DNA of 64,000 nt from Neodiprion pinetum (GCF_021155775.2 NC_060237.1:30367257-30431256), one strand, 5' to 3'. Counted from the stretch's first letter, positions 13,101-27,726 are shown. Notes: generated by a model not told the origin, from the sequence alone. Numbers and translations are program-made.

Positions 13101-16100
13101 TTCGGACCCAAGCTCAAGTCGCCGGTTAATAGTATAGGTACGTTTCGTTGAGAACACCAAATCCGGAGTTTCGCTACGTCAGCAATTAACGCGGTTTCCC
13201 ACGATCGTACAAATCAGGATTCGGCTTGATCCTGTTTGCCGGGATTTGGGATGCTACAGCGGCGAATTTCCAAGCTTCGCGTAGCCTCTGCACCTGCCAA
13301 GAACAACGAGACCCGATCCGAGCCAGGATTATTCCTCGCGGTGCATGAAGTTGCAGCTGGGAAGGAAGGATTTTCATTCGATTGCAGTTGGTACAGCGGA
13401 AAGTTTTGAAAGGCGTTGAGAAGTTGTATTGAAAATAAATTTCTTCGATCCTTTGTACGAGTATAGATATTGTTCCACGGGTTGTCCGTGACGCGGAGTA
13501 GAAGAAGAAGGAATAAAATCCCGAGTAAAGCGTGGGCGCAACTTCGACTGCAAAATTTCATCCCCTGGCACTCGCGCCTTCGTTCGTCCGAACCGTGATA
13601 AAAGATCTCGAGTTAAAAACGCTAATACGAATGAAACCACCCCGAAAACCCCTCATTTCCATTCCAGGCATAAATTCCCAAGGAAATACAATTTTATCAA
13701 ACATCCAACTACACGAGCGATCCTCGTCCGGAATCCCACCCTCTCGCTTCACTCGGGGGTGTTGCGTTGAGGGGTGTAATTGGGGGCACGTGAGAACGTG
13801 ATCGTAGACACCGGCAGCTGCGGCCAGGAAGTGACACGATCCTCGGGGAGTCGGCGGAGGGGGAGGAGGATGTGGGAGAGGGGAAACACAGCGAGCGGGC
13901 TGCAGGTAGATAGCGAGAGCGGGAGCTCTAATAATGTAGGCAGCCCGGCTGCACCCAGCTTTTGTTTCGCACGGGGTGACGGATGGCCACCACCCCCGCA
14001 ACGAGCCGGAGTTACGCGGCGGAGGTACGGCCCGTAGATGCTACCCGAGATTCGTCGGTAAATCATAGTGATTTAGCTAACGGCAGACATATTGGCTAAT
14101 TCATGGTCCGAACGACTCGTCCTGCATCGCCGCCCTTCCCGATCCCGGCCTCCCTTCGCACGGTCCCTGGGGGAATCCTGCGACCAGTTCCATGACCGAA
14201 AATATATTCTTTACATCCATTCTCTGTCTATCGTTCGCAGAAATTAGTTCGCAATAATGAGGGGAGCGATTTTTGGTAGTTGGGTGAAATGATCGGAAAA
14301 TAAATTTGACAACGTCGCGTGATTTTCTTGTGTTGTATTATACTTGAAACTTCGGCGCTTACCTCGTTATATATATATATAAATTATAATATATTTCTTT
14401 CATATAAAAAAACCTGATTAAAAAAATAAACATCAAGCGTTTTAGCAATACCATATCTAAACAGCGTAAAACAAATAAATTTGAATACAGCGCGTAATGT
14501 GCAAGCTTGCACAACGTTGCCAAGTGTACAACTTAAACAATATTACAATCGCACTGTTTTTTTTTTTTTATTTACCTAAATTTGAGTCATCATTTCTGCG
14601 TACCTGATTTACGTTATTCAATATTTTTTTCCCATCCTGAACACTTTATTCATCTTCAATATCAAAACAACCAACTCGAAACTATCAGTTTTGATTCCAG
14701 TCCGTATCTACTTAATATAAAATAGCTCAAATTTGAAATTAAAAAACTCAGTAACTAAGCGGTAAATCATTTTCAAACTTCACAGGGTTGTTTGAAAGTG
14801 CTCAAAAAATAATTTAGTTAAAACTCACGTGAAGAAAAACACAGAAATCGGTCGTCATTGAAACGGCTTTACAAAGAAGTTATTTGAGAATTCTTTGCGA
14901 CGCTTTCTTTCAGTTTAACAGGTATAAATCAATCTCATATTTCACAGAGTAAATTGCGCTGCCTTTTACGTGGATTTTTTATGATTCGTTTGACTGTTTA
15001 GGCCTTTTAAAAGCGCAAGTCTCGAGTATTGCAACATCATATCCCGCTCGGCGAGATGATCCCTGCGATTTTTTGCAGCAGCGTTAAAATGGGCAAGGAC
15101 GCGAGAAGGGCGGGAGGTTTAACGCTACATTTTAACGGCAAAAACGATAAGTCGAACGAAGTGGGTTCTCTAAAAAAAATTTTGCCATAGTCTCCAGAAT
15201 TTTATAGGAACATTTTCCACGCTGCGTGATGCAGAAAGAAAAGAAGAGGGGAAAGTCTTAAGTGCCAATATAACACGTCGTGTTTCCTCTCCTCCCTCGT
15301 CTATTCTTTTTTTCACTTATTATAAACACGAATGTGCACGGATGATCCTGAGGCCGGTTCGGCGATGATTTTCATAGCTGAAAAAACGCCAGACTGCAAG
15401 GCAGCGCGTAATAATCGGTGAAGGAAGAGCCTCCGCAGCACCGTCTTCGGACAATAAAGACGGAATATAACGGTGATAACAATGATAATAATTCCCGTGA
15501 CGACAATGGGGCGATTCGAAGTATATTATCGTACGCACAATGAAAACACTTGATGACAAATTGGCTATTTTACAAGTGAAGCCCGGGGGCCGTTGGTGCG
15601 ATTGTGACACTCCCACCCCCGGTGGTTCGATCAACCTTGAACAACCTTGCCGGCCGTTCCCAGCCGTACGTCGGATTCGTTGTTCAGGGTGAAAGGGGAT
15701 GGGCCGTCGGGGGAAGGGGGATACAAATTCGTGTCGATGCAGCACAAAGTGGCGTCCGAGCTTTCGCCCCTCCGTGATACGCGGACGGCGATCGATCTAC
15801 GCCGAAGAAAGAAGAGAAAAATCCTCTCCAGCTCCGAAGACTCGCCGTTCTCTCTTGTTTGTTCATACGTTCCGCTTTTTCCCCGATAAATTCTCCAATT
15901 TTCATCTCTCAACATTCGATTCCCCGCGTTACACTCTCGGCTTGAAATCTATATACGCAGGTCGTAAATGACGAGGGGCCGGAGCGGGGGTGTAACACCA
16001 AGGGGCTTCTTCGATAAATCGAAGTGCGCGAAGAGCGGAACAGAAGGGGAGGATAGGGGACCAGCCAGAGTGTAAATTATGGCCGAGATGACGATGGATG

Positions 16101-16990
16101 CTTCTTATCTTCGCTGTACAGAGCTGCACGGTTTCGACGACGGCAGTTCGAACGGTGATTGACGGGTGAAGAATTCTTCGTCGATTCCACCTCGGCGCGC
16201 GAAAATCGCCGCAGATTTGGTAGAGAGGCGTAATTTTGTAATTTCGAATGCGAGCCGTCGTCCACTCGGATCCTCGCGTGCCGCAGCTGTGTAGTCCGGC
16301 GAATATGCCTCGGCCGAGGGTTGTTCTGTTTCAGGTTAGCCGGTAATTATAGCCACGGAGGACACGTTCGCGTGATTAATCTCTCGTTATGTTAATGCCC
16401 GAGCACCGCGGCAGCTACTCGGGCAAAAACTATCCGAGGCCTCGGCGGGACGATGCCGAAGTCGGTTCTTGCCCACCCCTCACCTTTTTACCAAGGAAAT
16501 TCATTCGATGTGATCAATTACTCCCCGGCGTCCCCGCGTTCCTGTATACCTTGTATACATGGATACGTGCAGAGTTCCAACCTCGATGCGGAAATCGGAT
16601 TCGGAAAGCCACGAGTGTGCGGCCGCAACGACCGATACCGTGTAACGCCAACGCTTGGCTCTGCGCGGTTAGCCCAAATTGACGCTGGATCGGAAACTAA
16701 AAAGGGAGACGATAAAACAAGAGGCGAAAAAGCATCGGTAAAAATTGGCCGTCACTTTCCGAGCGCGGCGACGTGGCGCGGCGAAGTGGGGGGTGGAGGG
16801 TGGGACTCGGGGCGAGGAGGAGGGCGCTCGTGGCCAAGAGTGCACATTCAGCACCTCCGCTCGATCGCCTTCGGAATATAAATTCGCAACATTATCGCCA
16901 CCGCCGCGGATGCCGTGCTGACGACACCGGCGCTGCCGCCGACTCCCGGTGAACCCGACCGATCATTGCCCGAGGAATTAACGTCCGGGA

Positions 16991-17028
16991 CGCGGGAGAT
17001 CCTCGATTTTCAAAACCGATCTCCCGCG
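16991..17028. other. Perfect 11-bp inverted repeat (hairpin)
   Basis: CGCGGGAGATC at 16991-17001 is exactly reverse-complemented at 17018-17028, around a 16-nt spacer. It would form a stable stem in RNA or extruded DNA. No associated gene. Confidence 0.6.
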
Positions 17029-19824
17029 GTTAGTTTTCTTCTTTCGGAAATTTTTTTTTTCGGTGGGATTACATATATATATGTATAGACGGCAGAGTTG
17101 CAGGCGATTAATTCATACTTCGGGGGATGTTGAAACTTCAAAGTCGTTGAATTAAATTTTTGTTTTTTTGCAACGGGTGATCAGCCAGCGACTCTACAGG
17201 GACTTTCTTCGTAATATACGACGGGGTTCTGACGTACCTAGTGTCTTCGAGTGATTACATTAAAACCCCGCCAAAACGGCGTGAAATAATATTTAGCCAG
17301 GACCGAGAGGCGGACTAATGAAAGGCAAAGGGCAGCTTCGGTTATTATTATTTCTTTTTCCAAGAATACCGTTTCAATGATTCTAATTAATTTTTCGAAT
17401 CGACCCGCGCTTCAATCCACCAATTCTTCACCTCTGCTTTTCACCGCTCCTCACACCCCGAGACTTGGTGAATTTTTACATTCATCTCATTTCTCGCAAT
17501 AATTTACACACTTACAAATTATTCAGCGAGATAGAAGGTCGTCCTAAACATGTCCCCGATTTCGGTTAGACGGAGAGTCAGAAAGCTCGAATTTCGAAGT
17601 TTATAACACTGATCGTGAGCGCGCGTGTGCTCAAAATCTGAGATCGCAATAACGCTTCCTCACGTTTGGAAAAGTTCACCACCGAGCAAAGAACGGCAAT
17701 AAAATTCTCTGTTCGGTGCTAGAGGTAAATATGTACAGTATACGAGGAAAATCAGTACAAAGTATAAAGAATCGTGATTGTGAAATTTCCTCTTAAAAAT
17801 CGTGCACTCAGCATGTACTCGCGTCTCAAAAATTGCGTGAAACGTTCACTTCGTCCAAGGCATTGAGGCTGCAGTTCGAACTGGGTTATTGCGTACATCC
17901 TGCAGGGGGTTAGAGGCGGTGAACGGGGAAGGGTGGTTCGAGGGTTGGGTCGGGGTGGCGTCGTCGTCGGCAAGACTGATTGCTTGCATTGATCAGGGAC
18001 GAGTGCCGGGGAACGACGTTAACGGAGGAAGCTATACCTCTCGGTGGTAAAACTTGGACGGGTGATCCTGCACGGGAGTTGATTTTCCACCCCCGCCGGC
18101 ACCGGTTGTGTTATCGGACCCCGGGGGGGTGGAGGGTTGGCTATAACCGAGCTATCTAGCCGAGGCTACAATTAACTAATGGACGTGAAACTTTGCATGC
18201 GTGACACGTAGGGAGGCGGCTGTCACCCCGAAGCCTGCTGCACCTGCCTCCCGTCTTCCGTATACCGCGTTACGGATGACGAAGCGGCGACGACCTGTCC
18301 TCCCGATCGTTTCCAGATCAGAGAGGTGAAACGAACAAGTTCCCGAGGGCCAGGAGGCTGCCGGAGTTGGCTCGGATCACCGGGAGTTTAAACAAGTTTC
18401 GAGTTCCTAAGCTCGGCCCGGGGGTGCAGGAAGGGCGGTTCGACCTGAGGACGTCCCGCGGCATCCCGGTCGGCGGAACGACGAGACCGCACGAAAGGTC
18501 GCGAGGAGGTAAAAAATCGGTAAGTGATTTATAATAGGAAAAATATCCGGAACTCCTGTCTCGATCCTCGCCCCTCGGTCGGCTCGTCGAGCAAGGCGGT
18601 TTTCCCCGCCCCTGGGGTGGGGGGTGAGGAAGAGGAACGCGGAGCTCGCTTACCCGGAAACCGGTCCACGGACCAACGGAGTTGTAATTAATTACCAAAG
18701 TAATTATCTGATGATTTAGGAACCGGCGAGTCCAAGGAGCCGTGCGGGAGGCGTTCACCACCCGCAACGGCGAATCGAACGACGAAAGCTTGTATATACA
18801 CGATCTATAAATCCAGACCCCGGACTGCAGAGATGCAGGAGTCACGAATAATTCATCAAACATTATCCCGAAGCCTCGGCTTCTCAGGTTTTGGGATCGT
18901 TCTACCCGGAAGTTCGACTCGATCCGTCGACCGCCCTAAGAAAGTGACACGTCGAGGCCAAGGGTCCGGATAATTTCCATTGTTCGATAATAGGTGGAAA
19001 CTCGCTAATGATAGAGTGATTAAAATCGTTACGCAAGAAGCGAGTAGCCGAAGGGTTCGAGGGCGACGGAAACTTCGGCTTCGACGTCGGCGGTGTCTAA
19101 CAGGTTATACCTGTAACGGCGATAAACCCGAGCGTCGTCCATTACGGAGCACAAAAGGTCCGGGGATTGTGTTTAATTCAGGGGCTGGGGGAAGATCGGT
19201 CGGTGCAGCGAGGGAGCCGGAATAAGAAAGTCGGACGGGAAACCGATCGATGCCGGAGCTTTATCGTTCCGTAGGGCCGGATAAGACAAGATTGAGGAGA
19301 CGGATCCGAGCCGGGCTGGAGCCAAGACACAGCTGAAAACTATTAGGCGGGAAAACTTTCCTCGCTAGGTGGTCGCCTGGGGGGTGGATGGGGGCAGAGC
19401 ACGTGCCCAACCCCCCGACGCACGCAGGGTGCAGGCAAAGCCGCACGTGGCCGAGGGTGACAGGGATGGCGGCCGTTGCGGTCGGCCCGAGGCTGGGATG
19501 GACGAACTTTGAAATTCTACAAAACTATTTAAATCGAGGGCGACGCGCGATCCGCGTCGGGGTCTAGTGGGGTGGGTGGGTGTATTATATCTATATAAGT
19601 ATATATATATGTATAAGGTAGGTTTTTCCGGGTAAAATCCATCAATTTGAAATGCAGGCGGGGGGAGGAAGTGCGGCGGGGCTCGTACTATAGAATGCAT
19701 TGAATCGGGAACCGAAATAAAAACAACCCTTTGAATGTTTTATACCTAGTTGCGCCAACCGCGAGCCAGCAAGCCGCCTTTCTGCCCCCGGCTGTGGTGT
19801 GAGCGGATGCTGCTTGCGTTTACA

Positions 19825-19849
19825 GTGTGTGTGTGTGTGTGTGTGTGTG
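19825..19849. repeat. (GT)12 microsatellite
   Basis: Uninterrupted GT dinucleotides, followed 100 bp later by an interrupted CT tract at 19955-19989. Confidence 0.95.
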
Positions 19850-19954
19850 ACTGGGCGCTACCCGGAAGCCCGTCGTTCTTCTTTTCTCCTCGATGAAATC
19901 ACCCCCCGCCAAATTTTTACCGCTTTGCCTCCGGCTCGTGGGATCGAGCTGCCG

Positions 19955-19989
19955 TCTCTCTCTCTCTCTCTCTCTATCTCTCTGTCTCT
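19955..19989. repeat. (CT)n microsatellite
   Basis: CT dinucleotides with single interruptions (TA, TG). Confidence 0.9.
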
Positions 19990-21818
19990 TTCGGGAACCG
20001 AAATGCACGCTGCAGCGGGCCGCAACCCCGTTATCAACGGGGACCCATTGATTACGGAAAGTGCTGGGAAAGGCAGAGAATCGAGCCTCGAAACTGTGCG
20101 CACATTTAACCCACCACCCCCCATCCCTCTCCACTCCTCGAGTCTGCTGCTCGTCCATCGCCCCGCGTTTTCAACCGACCAAATAGGATTCCCGCAGGGA
20201 ATTATATACACAAGTGCCCACCATGCAGCGGTTATACAAGCGGCAGAGAGCCGAACAATGTCGATGACCGTTTTCGAGGGGTGAATGCAAATTCAAAGAA
20301 GATTATAATAGGAATTTCCGACAGAATTAAGCCTCTAAATTGTCCGACTGTTGCTCGGTGGCTCGCGGTTCGTATTATACTATACGTATAATGAAATCAA
20401 AGGAATTTCTCGTATCTGACAAATTTCGAAATTATTCGTACGTTTGCGCGTACGTTTATTTTTTCTTTACCTCGTACTTTTACTCGTGGTAAGATAATTG
20501 AGATAGCTGAAAAATGCGTTCGAACTTCTCTCGCGTTGCTGACGCGTTTATCGCTCCGCGGCGTTTTATCGGGGCAGCTGTAGGTACGGCATACCTGGGA
20601 TGGTGGGAGAAAACGAAAGGACGAAAAAAAGACGCGGTATTCCTCGAGTCCCGCAAAATTTCAGCGGCGATAGGCTGCGCCGCCGGGAAATATACACTCA
20701 AGCCGGACTAGGTGTAAGCTGAATGAGAGACAAAACCAAGAAGAAATGGAATGAAACAACGGAAAGAATACCCGCAACAAAAGATAAAGACCGTACGTGT
20801 GATAATACGAAGATAACCGCGGTAACGCGACAAATGTCGCAATAATAAGACGAAACCAAGGAATTCAAAGTATACCTAACCCTGGTGAGCGTGTTGCGTA
20901 AGCGATCGATAAAAAAGAGAGGCACTTTTTTTCTAATATAAAGAAAGGAAAACGATTGTGAAAAAAATGGCGTATCCATACGCTTATGCTTTACACACAG
21001 GATTTAGAATAATGAAAGGCAAACTCACTGTAAAATTCTATTTATAAAGGGAAAGATTTAATCATCGCAGCATGAGAAATTGTTTGAAAACGAAACAATC
21101 CTCCCACACACGAGTAAAACTTTTTATTTCCTGTTTTCATCAAATACGGCTGTGTTACACGTCCGAAGGAATGTTTCGTCGATTCAAACAGATGTGGTTT
21201 CAATTGATGATTAATCTAAATTGTTGTTTCTGCAAATTTTTCGTTCGAATAAAATAAAAGTTGTTTTATTTTATTTCCTTTCCCAAATTTTTCAACAAAG
21301 AATGAAACTTTTCCCGTCACATTCGATCACCAAGTATGGTAAAGCCTAAAAATTCTTACTTCGCCTGATGAGATTAGTAATTCCTTGAGAGAATATCCCA
21401 GCGGAAGTCGACAGGGGCTTGCTTGATGCCTGCAGTGTATGCTTATCTATATCCCGCGTATGTATCTTTTGGCATAGAGTCACCGGGACGGGGAAGTAAA
21501 AGAGCCAGGTGTCGACATTGAGGGGCTGCATTATTTACCCCAAGTTTCATCCCCCTCTCCTACCGCCCGCAACTCGATCCCCTGCATTCGCCCCTCAGTC
21601 ACGAGTCACGCGTGTGACGGCTGCTTCTGGTTTGGCGATGTTTGCGGGCATCCGTTATTTACGAGCGGCAGGTAGATGTACTTACACACGTGCACGATCC
21701 GCCCTTCGTAACGCCGTTCGTGCGTTCGTTCGCGATCTACTTGTGTGCATGGCAGCCGGGAAGATCTCTTCAGCCTCTCTCGCAATTCCTCGGTCCAACG
21801 GATCAAGGAAGAGGAAGG

Positions 21819-21821
<3 letters not shown>

Positions 21822-21903
<82 letters not shown>
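21822..21903. repeat. (GA)n microsatellite
   Basis: About 80 bp of GA dinucleotides with one GT interruption near 21855. Confidence 0.95.
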
Positions 21904-21906
<3 letters not shown>

Positions 21907-22500
21907 ACGAAGAACCTTTTATTGATGTCCTAGGACACGTGGCTCCGCTCTAAGCACAATGAGACAGAAGGAAATAAGAAAGGGAATAGAGGGAAAGCCG
22001 CTGCTCCGAAAACCATATATGAGCACCCTTATCCGCTGTCGCTTTTATGAGAATCATGAAAACTGACAAAGTAGTCTTACTCCGTGTCTCGGTTGCCATA
22101 TTTCTTTTTCTTTTCAATTTTTTATTTTTTTTTATTTTCTCTCATTCCCCTCTAATACTTTCACTATCTGTCGTTTATTTTCTCCTTCTATAAACCTTGA
22201 TCGTGAAGTAAAATGTGAAATTTTACGTTTTTTCGCATTTTTTAGCATCCATTCGGGCGGTAAGTTTCCACTCGAAAAAAATTCCCGTACCTTTGTTATT
22301 CGAGCAGCGAATCTATCTGGCAAAATTTTACCCGTCACACGGACCGAGATCGCCGTTACAGCGGCATGAATACGGTGAAAGGTTAATGAGAAGGGTGGGT
22401 CGACAGCCGCGGAGGATGAAAGTAATCAATTTGTTGGTTGAACCCCGGGGTCACTTGGCGCAGAAATAATAAACGGGCTGCAGCGAACACCCAGCAGCGG

Positions 22501-25500
22501 TGGTCGGTGGTGGTATTCATCGAATTATAGATTAATCGAGGAAAATAATCGGGGCGTAAAATGAAAGCTTCGTGCCCTGCGGTTCCGCCGCTGCCGCGGT
22601 GTAACGCAACAACGTATAAACTTCTGCGTTTTTCAACCGTCTTCCGTTAAACCTTAAAAATCCGGAATAGAACAAACGGGGCCAGCTCGCGCCACGCGGA
22701 GAAAAAAACGCGGTTGAATGCTCGGCGAATCCGGCAGGGGTGAAGACGGGGAGCGAAAACGGCGGAAAGAGAATCGGCGAATACAGAGGGGATGCCGGTC
22801 ACGTGCTCTCTCTCCTCCCCCTCCACCTCCCTCCCGCCCCGCGAGACGACCATCCACCTGCCTGCCCATCACCTCCACCTACGCACCGCTCCGCGCTTCA
22901 CCCCGAATAACATACCAACCTCTGCGCGTAATAATCTACCGTTGAGCTCTACGCTTTGTGTCTGCCTGCGGACGAGCTCGGGTTGCGTATATACCTATAC
23001 CTATACCCATATGCATGTACGTACACGTCAGCTAGATTGAAGGATATTTGTCGGTGAAAAATTTTTGCTCATCTGCACTTCCCCGTTCTGCTGATGATGT
23101 TTTTTTCTTTTCTCTCTTTTACCTCTCTTTCTCGCTATTTTCTTTCTTTTTTTTTTTCATCCCGCGTACATGTTTGTTTTCTTTCCGTATATTTTTTCTT
23201 TTTTTTTTTGTTTCTCAGCATTTCTTTTTTTCACATCCCCGGAGAGATAATAGTTGTTTTAACGGTACACCGTTCCGTGTACTGGTACGTACGCGATTTT
23301 GTGAAAAGATTATTAGAGCATGTATAATCTATGATCGACGGTGGATGAAATGTTTGATTTTCTTTTTAAATTGATTTTTCGCGAACTAGGGGACGAGTGT
23401 TCATGTTCCGACTATGTTTGTTGTGAAAATACCCGGACTGAGATAATTATCATCGTCTCGAATAACAGACTGGAGATTTTTTCGGTTAAAAATTTTCGAA
23501 AGTCGAAAAACGTGAAAAGAACAAAAAAAAAAAACACATACTGAACGGTTTTTGAAAAAATGGAAATTGTTAGAATTCAAAACAGATCGTTATAACCTGA
23601 AATTATTGAAGATACTGCGTCACATTGCGGAGAAACGACTGTTACTTCTATACTATATTATCGGCTGATCAACGAACCGAATAGAATATCACGGAAAGGC
23701 TGAACTGCGATTTCGTCGCATCTTCCAAAGAAGAATACCCGGATCGGCGTGACAGAAAAAATAATTCACACCTGAAGCCTTGGCATGAGAGATGCGGTGA
23801 GACGAATAACAGATGCAGACGTTAAGTAGACCGCACGATTCTCCTTAACCACCATGCCGAAAATTGTACGAGTGAAAAACGAGTTCCCGTTACCTGCGCC
23901 GTCAATTTTCCGCGACGTCTAAGTTCGCGAAAATGATTCGAGTCCCCGACCTATATATCGTGGAATGGATGAAACCCGTGATGGGACAAGAGCGGGAGAG
24001 GAGAAGGAGGGGTTAAGACATTTCAAGAATCGCGAGGGAGCGCGGTATCACCAAGGGAGAGGAGCTGCACCATAACTCGCGAGGCTTTCACCTTTGGTAC
24101 AGAGGCGACGCAGAGCCGTCCTCCCATCCCATCCCATCGCATCCCATTCCAACGAGGCAAGGAGAAGCTCCCGATACAGGATAAGACCGCTCGCTGGCCG
24201 TTGGAAGGGTGGCGGATATCCGTTTGCATACTCGTCGTCGTCTTTCGATCGAATTCGGTGATAGACGCGGCAGGCATGATCGAGATCCGCGCTAAATAAC
24301 GCATAGATAGGCGACACACGTGAGGGACGGCGGGACGCTTGGGCTCGCGGTTACATCAGAAACGCCTCGACTAAGCCGCGTAGGTAGTATCGATCGGGAT
24401 CGAGGCCCGTCCCGCGACTCGTCCGTAACTTCGAGGCGTGCGGAACGAAGGCGGCCGACGTCTTGGGACCAATATCGTAATTAACCACGGGTCGATGAAT
24501 ATGTAAGCCCGGGAGCGGGAGGAGAGTCGGGCACGATGCGGTAGTCGAGTTTGCACAAATCAGAACCAACTTGGCTTTCACCCCGCGCGTCGCGCCGCCG
24601 CCGCCCGCCAAGATAAGCCGAACGATCCCGTGAGCAAATATTGGCGGGGTGGGATGCAAAAAATTCTCGGGAAAAAACCGACGAGTAGAGAATCGCTGAG
24701 CTCGCGCCGGAGACTCTCTTCCCTCCCCCTTTTCACCCCTTCCCACGACCCTCGACCCTTACAGCTCTCCGAAGGATGCAGCTTTCCTCGCTCCGTTGCA
24801 GAACCCCTGGACGGCCAAGTGAGCTGCGGAGAGATTTCGTCGCCTCTCGGATACGTCGAGATCGTCGTCGGCTGATACCTTCGTCGACGGAGACGCGAAT
24901 TCCGCGTGCATCGCGGGGTCCGCAAATTTTCACCCAGCTGTCTCCCCGTTTGGCCAAGATTTTGATTTGTCTGTAATTTTCACCTCGACCCAAAAAGCTC
25001 CCAACATTCCGCGCTGAAAGATTGCCAAGTCCTGGACCTCGCTGGGTTTTATACACCGTGGGCAATGAATTTACCGCCTCTAATTGTTATCCGGATAATT
25101 TGCAATTTTGGCTGTTTCGTTATTGCGGATTCCAGAAACAGACGAGACAAGGTTCTCGACCTTATACGGAAATCCTTAGCCAGGATTCCAGAAATCTTTG
25201 CAGACTCGCCTGGACTCGGACCGAATGTTTGTTAAACTTGGGGCGAAGGGAAGATAAGGAGAAAGAAGATGGCCGGTATTTCGCTGCCCCTTCGCCCTCG
25301 GATGTCCGAAATATTTCAGGGATATGCAGCCATTCAGTCGGTACCCGGGCGTCTCGGCGTCACCAGGAAATGGCTGCCGTTTCCTCCGCCTCTGGAGACG
25401 AGTTTGGCTGCCCGGGTACACATTCAGCCATTCAGTGGGTCTCAACTTTGCTAGGATTCGTTCGCTTTCATGGCAACCGACGCGACGCCGCGTTACGGGA

Positions 25501-27726
25501 ACAGCGATATTGGCAAATCAGAGTTTCGGAAAATAGCGGAAAACGGAACGAAAAGTTCCCAGCTAGGAACAATGCTGATTTTTCAACTTTTTCACACTGG
25601 TGTTCTCTTTTCTTCTCATCGAGTAGAGAAAACTGCCCCCGCGTTATTATTTTCATCGAGCATTCAATCCGTGAAAAATTCACCCGTATAATTACGCAAT
25701 TAATCTCCCGCGGTTACGTAACGAATGGGTTCATTATAACTTGAGTGGAAAATTTTTACCCGGTAGTGAAAATTCAATTTACCGCGACAAAGTTACCGTT
25801 TGATAGCTCCATTATACGCAGGTATGTATTTCAACATCTCAATCTCGAATCGAATCAAAGTGAATAAATTGTGCGACGAGTGCATTATTAAACGTGTAAT
25901 TTAACCGTGGTGCAGGAAATTTTCGTCGGCAGATGATTCTGTTTACTTCCGTAACTTCCGCTCAGATCTTACCCACCGATATGATTGTGTTTGTAAAGCA
26001 CAAGAGGTTGATTAAATAAGAATGCCGAAACGTATGAATCAGTGTCTCGATCCAAAAGCTAGACTCTCGGACCACGTTTCGAGCAAAATTCGGTCTTGTT
26101 CTGCGTTTTGGAGTGCCTTTCAAAGTCGACTCAAGACCAACGAGCAGAGGATCAAATCAGCGGATATCTTCACCCTAAAAAAGTCCACCGGGGGTGGGAG
26201 GGTGGAAGATTTATCCTCGGTCGAATAATAACGAAGCAAATGGGGGGCGGCGGGTCAACATTGAAACAAAAGCAAACCCGGCGGCGTGAAGCAAATAATT
26301 TGAAATCCGAAATGCGAGGCGTAGGTACACCAGCGGGTAATATTGTTAACCGCTGCATCCATTCGCTCGCGATTTCCGCCCCCGGCCATTCTCTTGTATG
26401 TATAATTATTCGGCAGGGTTACGTCGGATGAATATGAATGTCGCCCGCGAGATGATCGCTGCTTTTTATACCCGAATTTCGCTCGCGCTTAAGCGACAGC
26501 TGACCGATTCCTCGCCGCTTTCCGCGTTCCGCCCCCGATTTCATTTCTCGTCATCCCCTCACGGAGAATATAAATACCACGATTCCCCGCGTCGCGAATT
26601 CCAAATGCAGACGCACCACGAATCAAAACCGCCCCACAAGCAAAGTGCAACAAAGCCAGACTCGTTCCCCGCCCCTTTGTCATATTAATTATCTGAATAT
26701 TAGCGAAATTTCGGTCACAGCGGTTGAGTTATATTTGCCCCTTGTATACGCGGTTATTATTAACGCGTTAAACACACGTCCCTGTATTTTCCCTCGGACC
26801 CCGTCCGATATTATTATTTCGCCATGCCCGGGAGCGCGTTTCGTTTGAATTTTTGCTTCTTAAATCGAGATTCCGCTTGGAAGGGAAAGTTTGTTCCTGA
26901 ATCAGAGTATAATATAGGTGACCTAAACCGGTTGTGTGAAATACAAATTTTCGAGTAAAATTTCGAAGCTCGTGAGACGAGCGTTTTTCTTTGAAACCGG
27001 TTACGCGAGTCAAGAGGTATTGATTCACTCTCGGCGAAAGCGCAGTTGTTGCAATTGTATATAATACATTACTGCACGAACGAGTTACCGCAAAATAAAC
27101 GACGGCGACTGTTGGATATTGTAATTGCAGCAATTACCTACAGCAGAAATAAGCTGACGCCATGCCAACGGCAACTTTGTTGTTTCAGTTGAGTAAGGCA
27201 ACTTCTTATACTACAATTGATTTCTGTAACCACTTTTCGTACGTATTGCTGTGTATGTACGTAGATATAAAATATCGACGATGTTGAAATTCAAGACCCG
27301 TATAACAGGTGTATCGGCAATTTTCGACACAATTTCAACATATTTCATACAGGAGTATCAAAAATTCCTTATACAAGAATCGAACTGTAGTTATAAAACA
27401 TTTGTACGATACCAATATTGTATAGAAGAATTGAATTTCAGATTTTAAATTCCTTTACCGACACCTTGCCGAACAAATTTTTCACCAGATAATTCTGACT
27501 GAAACGTCACAATGAACGTTTTAAACAGTGAATGTCAAACTTCACGGTGGTTGAAAAGGAACAATAGACTTTCAGAATAATGTGCAGGTGAAACTATATT
27601 ATATAACATACATATACATGTAACGTTGTACAAAATTAAGGTAGTTATATGCACGGTAGTCGGTGTGGGACAATCACCGCAACTACTAATGGGAATGACA
27701 CACACCTGAGCTGCGCTAACTAACAT
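22501..27726. other. Noncoding, probable intron/intergenic
   Basis: No exon I can support. A 240-codon frame at 25022-25744 begins at TTG and shows no domain. A CAG|GTATGT donor-like site lies at 25819-25827. A tandem of CCCAT pentamers lies near 24121-24150. About 26850-27700 is AT-rich. Confidence 0.4.

Larger units (their letters stand above)
10126..22500. other. Noncoding, probable intron/intergenic
   Basis: No exon I can support. A strong donor-like CAG|GTGAGT on the plus strand lies at 11033-11041, after an open frame from the ATG at 10824; I cannot identify it. Two ATTGG (inverted CCAAT) pentamers lie at 12664-12668 and 12693-12697. A minus-strand ATG frame of 115 codons with a hydrophobic N-terminus lies at 13214-13561. 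About 14270-15000 is AT-rich. GT, CT and GA microsatellites are listed separately. I looked for RRM1 of the TIA-1 protein on the minus strand (LYVGNL, NDPYAF, NWATSP) and did not see it. Confidence 0.4.

Noticed and set aside
13214..13260. Minus-strand peptide NPGKQDQ resembling the linker before RRM2 of TIA-1
   Set aside because: Runs into a stop, lacks the preceding NWATSP segment and has no donor; a coincidence.
15320..15360. Minus-strand GLRIIRAH resembling the RRM1 segment GCKIIREP
   Set aside because: Flanking residues do not match RRM1 and the frame stops at once.
16079..16162. 27-codon plus-strand ORF starting MAEMTMDASYL
   Set aside because: Good start context but too short and unassigned; no splice donor to extend it.
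23850..23922. 22-codon plus-strand ORF with an ACCACC ATG context
   Set aside because: Too short to support without expression or conservation data.
25022..25744. 240-codon plus-strand frame
   Set aside because: Opens at TTG, no domain, overlapping frames on the other strand; probably chance.
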